Assembly: GCA_037447655.1 (NCBI GenBank)
Contig: JBBHKE010003062.1
Coordinates: forward strand, 114,721 to 178,720
Direction: 5' to 3'
Length of the DNA stretch: 64,000 nucleotides
Source of the DNA: Zygnema cylindricum
Taxonomy: Eukaryota > Streptophyta > Zygnematophyceae > Zygnematales > Zygnemataceae
The position numbers and the translations under genes were made by a program. Below are positions 57,211-64,000 of the stretch, piece after piece. Position 1 is the stretch's first letter. The number at the start of each line of letters is the position of its first letter. A model generated the notes under the pieces. It was given only the letters and a program-made list of their open reading frames with translations, was not told the DNA's origin and did no database searches.

Positions 57211-58010
57211 ATAGGCAAACCGTACGGCCGGATTCAAATTCAAACTCTAGGTTGAAATGCAAATAATAAATGTTGCTGTACGGCTGTACCTTTTTTATAC
57301 AAAAATCAATTGTACGAAAGGTTCAAACGTACGAAAGGTATGATGACATCATACGAGAGAGATGACGACCGATAATACTGAACTGTTGACCGTTCCCCGT
57401 TTTAACGGTCGCCCAAACTGTTAACAACCATGTGATGGACTACGTTTGAATGTAAATTATGACCGATTATTTCGACTCTCTAGATGGATTTAAGTTCTTG
57501 GAAAGGGTGATTGGTCGCCAAGTGTACGGAGCAGGAAAAACTTTTGTTTCCTTTTTTGTAGGAATCATGCTGGAGGTCACAAAAATACAAAAAAATGTGA
57601 ATCATGTTTATTGAAATTGTGACGCAGCGAAGGCATTTTTCATTTTTTTGGTTCATAAAATCTGTACGGACAAACACTCAACGTTTTTGATTGGCTAAAC
57701 GCGTCGGATGACAAGAAAAAACTCAAAAAGACAGTTTTTGAGCACAAATGTTCCGATTGCGTACACGTGTCGGATGACAAAAAAAAGGACAAAAATTGTG
57801 CGCACAAGTTTTTTATTGGGTACTCGTTAAGGTGACAAGACAAAGGACAATTTTTACGCACGTAAGTTACTGCGGAATCGTACGGGGAGGTGGTCACCTA
57901 GTCACTTCTAATTGGCCCACGTGTCTAAAAACCATTGCAATGACATAGAGTCGTATTTCGGGCAAAACGTTTAAACGTTTCTCCTGAGTCACTGCAAGAA
58001 GTGATTGGCC
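57211..58010. repeat. intergenic; three tandem units of about 65 bp
   Basis: Between about 57689 and 57865 a unit runs three times: a GATTGG-type start, CGTCGGATGACAA, a GACAAAAA-type stretch and a GCGCACAAG-type end. Minus-strand frames over it are artefacts. No gene in this stretch. Confidence 0.65.
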
Positions 58011-58323
58011 CATAGTTCAAAAGTAGGCGTTTTTATGGTAGGCCTTTGGTCGGCGCCTTTATCGTAAGTTGTGTTATGGGCTTTTCATGTGATCTTCTTA
58101 GATCGCTACTTTGATCAGAGACCGTCCGATCGTCCGAATCTGACGGTGTAATTTTTTTTTTTGGTCCGAATGTTTTAATTGGTCCAATGTTTGGTCCGAA
58201 TGTTTTAATTGGTCCGAATAGGTCCGAAACTCCGAATACAATATGGGTCTTAAGGTCATATTGTATGTTTTGGATACAATAGGCATATTGTATGGGCCTA
58301 CTTTCACCTACTTTTGAACTATG
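58011..58323. mobile_element. intact hAT-like MITE with 8-bp target duplication
   Basis: Termini CATAGTTCAAAAGTAGG and CCTACTTTTGAACTATG; GATTGGCC directly flanks both ends (58003-58010 and 58324-58331). Length 313 bp, no coding capacity, and nearly identical to the truncated copy at 44566, which points to recent activity. Confidence 0.9.
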
Positions 58324-59103
58324 GATTGGCCTAATAATTTTAAAATTGTTTCGCCCTTTTAAAAAAAACTTATATCCCTCGCACGCGAATTTACACGAGG
58401 CAAAAGTTGCTCAAAATTCAAAACCTATCAAGGTATCGATCAAGGCATATTAGAAATGAAACCTTTCTGCAAAAAAACAGAAAAAAATAAAAAATATTCA
58501 AAAAACTTTTTTGAGCAAAAAGTGCACATTTAAAATTTGAAATTACAAAGCTAAGTCTCGAAATCAAACGAAAACAGGGAAAAAACAAAGCGAACTGTAA
58601 GAAACACACAACAAAACAGAAAAAGTGAAAACAACACAGAAAAAAAGCTATAAAACTTAACGTATAAGTGACTTAATTTATCGTTCGTCAACCTTTTACG
58701 CATCCAAAGTTCTGAAATTGTGTCAGAATAATTGACTAACCAATCACCAGAGCTCTAGAAAAACAACAAACAAACAAAATAAGAAATCAAACAAACAAAA
58801 AAAAAAACAAACAAACAAAAAAAAAAAAGCAAACAAAAAAAAAAAAAACAAAAAAAAAAAAACAAACAAACAAAATAAGAAAACAAACAAACAAAAAAAA
58901 AAAACTAACAAACAAAAATAAAAAACAAACAAACAAAATAAAAAAACAAACAAACAATTTCTGCTAGGTAAACAGCATATGCTATTTACACACCATATTT
59001 TCTAGTTAAACAATATATGCTAGTTAACTAGCAGCTACTTAAAAAATATACTCTAGTTAAAAAATATATGCTGAAACCGAAATTTCTTCTGGTGCAGGAA
59101 AGG
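58324..59103. repeat. AAAC/A-rich microsatellite and F-box gene upstream repeats
   Basis: 58758-58957 is an (AAAC)n and poly-A tract. From 58960 to 59070 CTAGTTAAACAATATATGCT-type units recur four times just before the start codon, so they lie in the promoter or 5' leader of the F-box gene. A direct regulatory role is not shown. Confidence 0.65.
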
Positions 59104-59900
59104 ATGGGCGAAAAAAAAGTGAGCGGTGAAGAGGAAGCTGCCACCTGTCCTCTGGCGATTCCTCGAGTCCTCCTACAAGTTTTAGGGTTTCTGCGTCAGT
59201 CAGATCGCTGCAGGGCGTGCTGCGTGAGTCGGGAATGGCGGAGAATCGGCAACCATTCCACTCTTTGGAAGGTAGAAACCTAAACTTTTGATTGTTTTTA
59301 TTGGTGTTTTTTTTTTTTTTTGAGCGTTGGTTTTGAATCTCCTTTTCTCTTTTTATTATCTCTCTCTCTCTCTGTCTCTGTCTCTCTCTCTCTCTCTCTC
59401 TCATTTTTTTCTTTTTCCAACCATCCTAGTTCTGATTTATTTCCTAAAATTTAAAATTTTGTTCCTTCATCCCTTGATTTTTTTAATACGATTTATTTTT
59501 TTTTTTTTTCCTTTGATCTCAAACAGGATTTATTCTGGTATTTTTAATTCATCTGGGAGGCGTCTCCACATTAAATCAGGTGAGTTTTTCTGTTTATGTT
59601 TTGTTGTGAAATTAACAAAACAATTAAAAGTATGTATTTCTACCACATTTTTTTTTTTTTTTTTTAAGAGACTTTAGGATGGTAATGAGTTTTTTTTCTC
59701 CCTTTTTTAATTAGAAAAAAAAAAAAAAAAAAAGAGGGTATTTGGGAGGGTAAACAGGAACGATTTCAAGAAGTGAGAGCGGTAAACTTAGAATTCGCGC
59801 AAGGGCTGGAGGATCATCACCTCGAGGTGCTCAAAAACGCGGTAAGTTGACAAAATGTTTATCTAAAAAGGTTTTGATTCTCAAGTTACATATATATATG

Positions 59901-59937
<37 letters not shown>

Positions 59938-62493
59938 CTATATATATGTATACATTATTTTATGTTATGTGTGTTATTCGTTGACAAATTTTTAGATTTT
60001 ACCTACATTAGTGTGGAAAACAGCCACAATAGGTGCCGTTTTTGAGACCTGCAACATATATCACGTGGATATCACTTTTAAGTTTCCATATATATGTTGT
60101 TATAAATAGATATATCACCGCAGTGCTCCATAATTGTACCGTATTGCTCGGTTTACTTTTTATTTTTTCATCTGTAAAACTGTACCAAGTTTGGTCAAAT
60201 ATTGTAATTTTGAATTATGAAGTTTGACATACTGCCCATCACTATTTGAGTATATCTCTCCTAAATTACACGAGTTTTTTTTCGACCCAAAATTTAAAAC
60301 ATGTTATAACTAGTGGCTCATAATGAGCCACGTAGCATATTATAATTTAGTGTCATTATTTCAAATAAGGTGTACATTTGTAACCGACCTTTGTAGTAGG
60401 ATACGATCTGTAAAACATTTTTAAGGATTTGTACTACTCCCACTATAGCATATATATAACTTTTTTATATTTTATTGTAACTTTATTGTAAATATATGCA
60501 TATATAATAGTATTGTACTATGCTATTTGTACCAAAAAACAATTAGCGGCAGACCAAGAAACACAATCCGAGATCTTGTATTTTTAAATGGCCTTTGAGG
60601 CCTTGAAATGAAGTTATCGTACGATTTAATTAATTGAATCGTAAAAAAGTACATCCACAAGGGATAAATAAAAGTTTGAGCAAAAGTGGGCTTCAACTAG
60701 TTACAAGGTCGTTTTTGGAAATTATCTATTTTTGGACATATTTTTATTTTTGGACATATTTAATTTTTGAAGATTTTTTTTTTGAATTTTGAAACGTTTG
60801 GGCATAAATGGGGAGAAATTTGGAGGAAAAAACAGAGTTTGGAAAAAATAAATTTGAACGCCTGTCAGAAAATTTCCGACAAAGGAATTTCGACATTTTT
60901 TTCGGGCTGTCCGAATTTGAAAACTTTTTCTGTATATTGGAATTTGAGGTGGGTTGGTAGGAGAGGGAGGGAGGGAGAAGGAGGGAAGGGGAGGGGGGGG
61001 GGAGGGAAGGGGAGGGGGGGAGGGAAGGGGAGGGGGGGAGGGAAGAGGAGGGAGGGAGGGAGGAAGGGGGAGGGAAAGGGGGAGGGGGAGGTGGAGGGGA
61101 GAAGTCGAGGAGGGGGAGGGGGATGGGAAGGAGGGGGAGGTGAAAAGGAGAGGGAGAGAAAGAGTCAACAATGTTTTGGACAAATAGTTTTCCATGTTTG
61201 CCTTGTGTAAATAAAAAAGGGGTAAAGGAAAGATAAAAAGGACAAGAGAGAAATGGAAGTCGCAATTTGAAAAAATGAATGTAATCTTAATTGTTTAAAA
61301 ATTATAAGCGTTTGGAAATGTATTTAAATATCTTTGGATAAAAAGGAGAATTGCAGTGAGGGAAGAACCAAAAAAAAGTAAAAATAAAGAGGGAGCAGAC
61401 GAAACAAAAAAAATATAAAAAAAGACAATAGTGAAGAAAAAAATAAAAAGAGTTGAGGTTTTAAGTTGCCTGGACTGGCAGGGTGACAGATGTCACGGTC
61501 CAAAATCTGGCCCAAAATTGTCGACATTTGGTCGACCTCAACCTGAGTGGTTGTAAGGTACTCTCTCTCTCTCTCTCTCGCTCTCTCTCTCTCCCCCTCT
61601 CTCTCTCTCTATCTCCCTCTACATTTATGTTTTTGTTTATGTTTATGTTTCTATTCAATTTATGTTTGAATTTGTATTTGTATTGTAATTATGTTTTTAC
61701 TTTTTGCTTTTTACTTTCTACTATTACTATTTCTATCACGATTACTTGATAAAACTATTGCTGTGGTTACTACTGTTTTTTTTAACGAAAAATGGAAAAT
61801 GAGAAAAGGATAAAGGAAAAAGTATAAAGAGATAAGCAATAAAATGTAAAAGAACTATCAAATTTGAGGTTTAAGAAAAATGTTGAGGAAGGATTTTTGA
61901 GGGTCGAAGTTTCAAAAAAAGCTTGAGTCTGGCTTTTGAAATCTATGTTTTTTTTCTTGAAAACTATGTTTTTTTTTTAAACTATGTATTTTTTATTGAA
62001 ACAATTTTAGTTTTTCTAGTTTGAAAACTTTTGAACAATTTGTTTTCCTGATTTTGATAAAAAATAAAATGTTCTACTGGAAACAATAGAATTTGTATTT
62101 AATCTGAGTTTTACTAGTAATAAAGGGAAATTTTAATTCAAATTCAATTTTGAAAACTAATATAAAAAACAATTTTGAACTTTTTTTTTTTTTTGTTTTT
62201 TCTTACAAAGTGTTCCAATTTCATTTTAAACTGAATTTTATTTTACGATTTGTAAAGTTTGGAAACGATTTTGAAAACTTTTTTTTTTCTTTTTTCATTA
62301 TTTTTTTTCCCTTTTTTTTATCTTTTTTATTCTTTTTTTTTTTTTCAGAAGTATTTAGTTTGAGGATGATTAGATTTTGTCCTTTTTGTTAATTCTAAAA
62401 GAGGAGATTGGGGTAAAAACAGAAACTTACCGATTTTTCTCTTCATATTCTCGCGAAGGAAAAACCCCCTTTGCGTACCTTAAATCTTACAAG
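59104..62493 (+). CDS. F-box / leucine-rich-repeat protein, 5' part (continues beyond window)
   Basis: Likely substrate receptor of an SCF ubiquitin ligase. Exons: 59104-59271 (F-box, A-I-P-R-V-L-L-Q-V-L-G-F-L, C-C-V-S-R-E-W-R-R-I, L-W-K), 59527-59579, 59758-59841 (V-N-L-E-F-A-Q-G), 60836-60948 (I-N-L-N-A-C-Q-K-I-S-D-K-G-I), 61482-61557 (N-C-R-H-L-V-D-L-N-L-S-G-C-K) and 62423-62493 (L-T-D-F-S-L and L-R-T-L-N-L-T-R). These are cysteine-type LRRs as in plant RNI-like F-box proteins. Exons 3 to 6 join in phase with GT-AG introns. Exon 2 does not: frame 3 gives N-S-S-G-R-R-L, expected after the F-box, but neither junction fits, so a one-base indel in a T-run, another splice choice or decay is possible. 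An in-frame ATG lies upstream at 59068. The next LRR exons are not in the window. Confidence 0.8.
60958..61165 (+). repeat. G-rich purine tract (GGGA/GGAG) in F-box gene intron 4
   Basis: About 200 bases almost without pyrimidines on the coding strand, with many runs of three or more G, starting 10 bases after the exon 4 donor. It generates Gly/Arg/Glu-rich frames on this strand and Pro/Ser-rich frames on the other; neither is a gene. Confidence 0.9.
61558..62422 (+). other. intron 5 of the F-box/LRR gene
   Basis: Begins with a CT microsatellite (61559-61620), then A/T-rich DNA. No additional exon or element seen. Confidence 0.6.
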
Positions 62494-64000
62494 GTGAGAA
62501 TTTGGACTTTTTTTATATTGTTATTATTATTTTTTTGCTTTCTTTTAGTTCCTTTTTTTGTTTAATCCTTTCATTTTTGTGTTTTTTCCATTTTTTTTGT
62601 TCCTTTATGTTCATCTAATAAAAAAAAAAAAAAATCTCTGCTTCGAGTTTGTGTACTTTTATTTTTTGTCCTTTTGTCATTCTTGTCTCTTTTGTCCTTT
62701 TTTGTCCCTATTTTGTCCTTTTTGTCCCTTTTCCTCTTTTATGTCTCTTTTTTGTCCTTTTTGCCTCTTTTTTTTCCTGTTTTGTTACCTTTTTCTTTCC
62801 TGTGTACATTTTGTTGTCCTTTTATTTGTCTTTTTTGTACTTTACTTTTGTCCCATTTTTTGCGTATGTTAACTTTGGGATGTATGTCTACAATTTCCTT
62901 TGCGACGAATAGAAAATAAAATAAAATAAAATTCATCTCCAACTTCATTTGCTCTCTCTCTCTCTCTCTCCCTCTCCCTCTTTCCCTCTCTCTCTCTCCC
63001 TCTCCCTCTTTACCTCTCTCTCTCTCTCCCTCTTTCCCTCTCTCTCTCCACCACCCCTCTCTTCCTCCCTCTCTCTTTCTGCTTATCCCTTTTCACACAG
63101 TTGAATCCACACCTTTTTCGGTTAATTAATGAAACCCGATATTAAACTTCTCTTTCCTTTCTCTCCCTCCATCCTTTCTTCTTTCCCCTCTTCTCTCTCT
63201 CCCTCCCCACTTCCCTTCCTCCTTCCTGTCCTTTCGTCTTTCATTCTTTTTGGTCTCTTATCCCCTCCCTTCTCTCTCTTCTTTTTTCTTCTCTCCACCC
63301 CACTCTCTTCCCTCCCACAACTTTCACTCTAAAATTGTCTTTTTCTCTCTGTGTTTTCTTCCCTCCTATCCTTTTGTCCTTCTTTTATCTCTCTTATTTT
63401 ATCTCTCACATATCTTCCCTTTTCTCTTCTTTCACACCTCTCTCCTTTCCCTCCTCTTCTCTCTTCTGTCTCTCCCAACTCTCCTCACTCCCTTGTTTCC
63501 CTCCTCTCCCCTCTCTGCTCTCTCCTCCCACCTCTTTTGTCGCCTCTCCCTCTCTCTCCGCTCTTCCTCTCCTATCTCCTTTCTTCTCGGTATCTATTTT
63601 CTCCTCTCCTCTATCCTCTCCATCCTCTCCTCTCTCTCCTCCCTTTCCCCTTTCTCCCTCTCCTCTCTTTCCTCTCCTCTGAAACATCTCTTTCATCTTT
63701 CCTCTCTTCTCTCTCTTTCTCTCTCCTCTCGCTCTCCTCCACTCTCCTCTCTCTCTCCTTTGTCCACCTCTCTTCTCTCTTCTCCTCCCTCTCGCACACT
63801 CTCTCCTCGCCTTCTTCTCTACTCTCTCTCCGCTCTTTTCCTCTCTTCTCCTCCCTCTCTCCTCTCTCCTCTCTTATCTTCTCCTCTCTCCTCTCCTGTC
63901 TCCTCTCCTCTCCTCTCCTGTCTCCTCTCCTCTCTCCTCTCTCCTCTCTCCTCTTCTCTTATTCTCCTCTCTCCTCTTTCCACTCTCCTCTCTCCTCCGT
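62494..64000 (+). repeat. pyrimidine tract in F-box gene intron 6
   Basis: T-rich to about 62860, then CTCTCC-type pyrimidine DNA from 62948 to the window end with only brief interruptions (63085-63150). No exon recognisable; presumed intron of the F-box/LRR gene. All frames in it are Ser/Leu/Pro or, in reverse, Arg/Glu/Gly repeats. Confidence 0.8.

Noticed and set aside
60722-61265. Pro/Ser-rich 157-173-codon minus-strand frames
   Set aside because: Antisense of a GGGA tract and of exon 4 of the F-box gene.
63335-63799. Ser/Leu- and Arg/Glu/Gly-rich frames near the right end
   Set aside because: Products of a pyrimidine tract; no domain or codon structure.

Overview
The window is eukaryotic nuclear DNA from a green-lineage (streptophyte) organism. 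It carries a plastid CP12 gene, two further genes with plastid-type transit peptides, a plant-style CID (PAM2 plus two RRMs) gene with ten GT-AG exons, and interstitial CCCTAAA-type motifs. The mobile elements (degenerate LINE copies with a CCHC plus restriction-like endonuclease signature, and many small TIR elements) and the long homopolymer-rich introns suggest a streptophyte alga or seedless plant rather than a flowering plant. That placement is an inference and no species is claimed. Most small open frames come from microsatellites or A/T and C/T runs and are not genes.

Layout. 1-2110: 3' part of a decayed LINE. 2405-6600: small TIR elements and pyrimidine-rich DNA. 7007-12648 (minus): complete ten-exon CID-type RNA-binding protein gene, 533 codons. 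12649-20613: intergenic DNA with several TA-flanked MITEs and an hAT-like MITE with a perfect 8-bp target duplication. 20614-24618: LTR retrotransposon with 660- and 688-bp LTRs and no coding capacity. 25440-28450: AT-only element-like block with inverted terminal copies. 28450-37485: low-complexity DNA, MITEs and more LINE pieces, including an inverted pair of LINE 3' ends. 37486-42570 (minus): three-exon plastid J-domain membrane protein gene whose 3.7-kb intron is full of minisatellites. 43148-44565: giant palindromic MITE, cut by a truncated hAT-like element. 46283-50259 (plus): five-exon plastid USP-like protein gene, followed by a duplicated piece of its last exon. 52729-53103 (plus): single-exon CP12. 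55753-57210: another LINE remnant. 58011-58323: intact hAT-like MITE. 59104 to the right edge (plus): 5' part of an F-box/LRR gene with strongly strand-biased introns.

The five genes are separate transcription units, not an operon. Three products (J-protein, USP-like protein, CP12) probably act in the plastid; the CID protein acts on poly(A)-binding protein and RNA; the F-box/LRR protein is a likely SCF ubiquitin-ligase substrate receptor. The most unusual content is in the repeats: one TA-flanked TIR family ranges from about 165-bp MITEs to a 1.4-kb fold-back element, and the 25.4-28.5 kb block has an internal motif repeated in both orientations. No new defence or biosynthetic system is evident.
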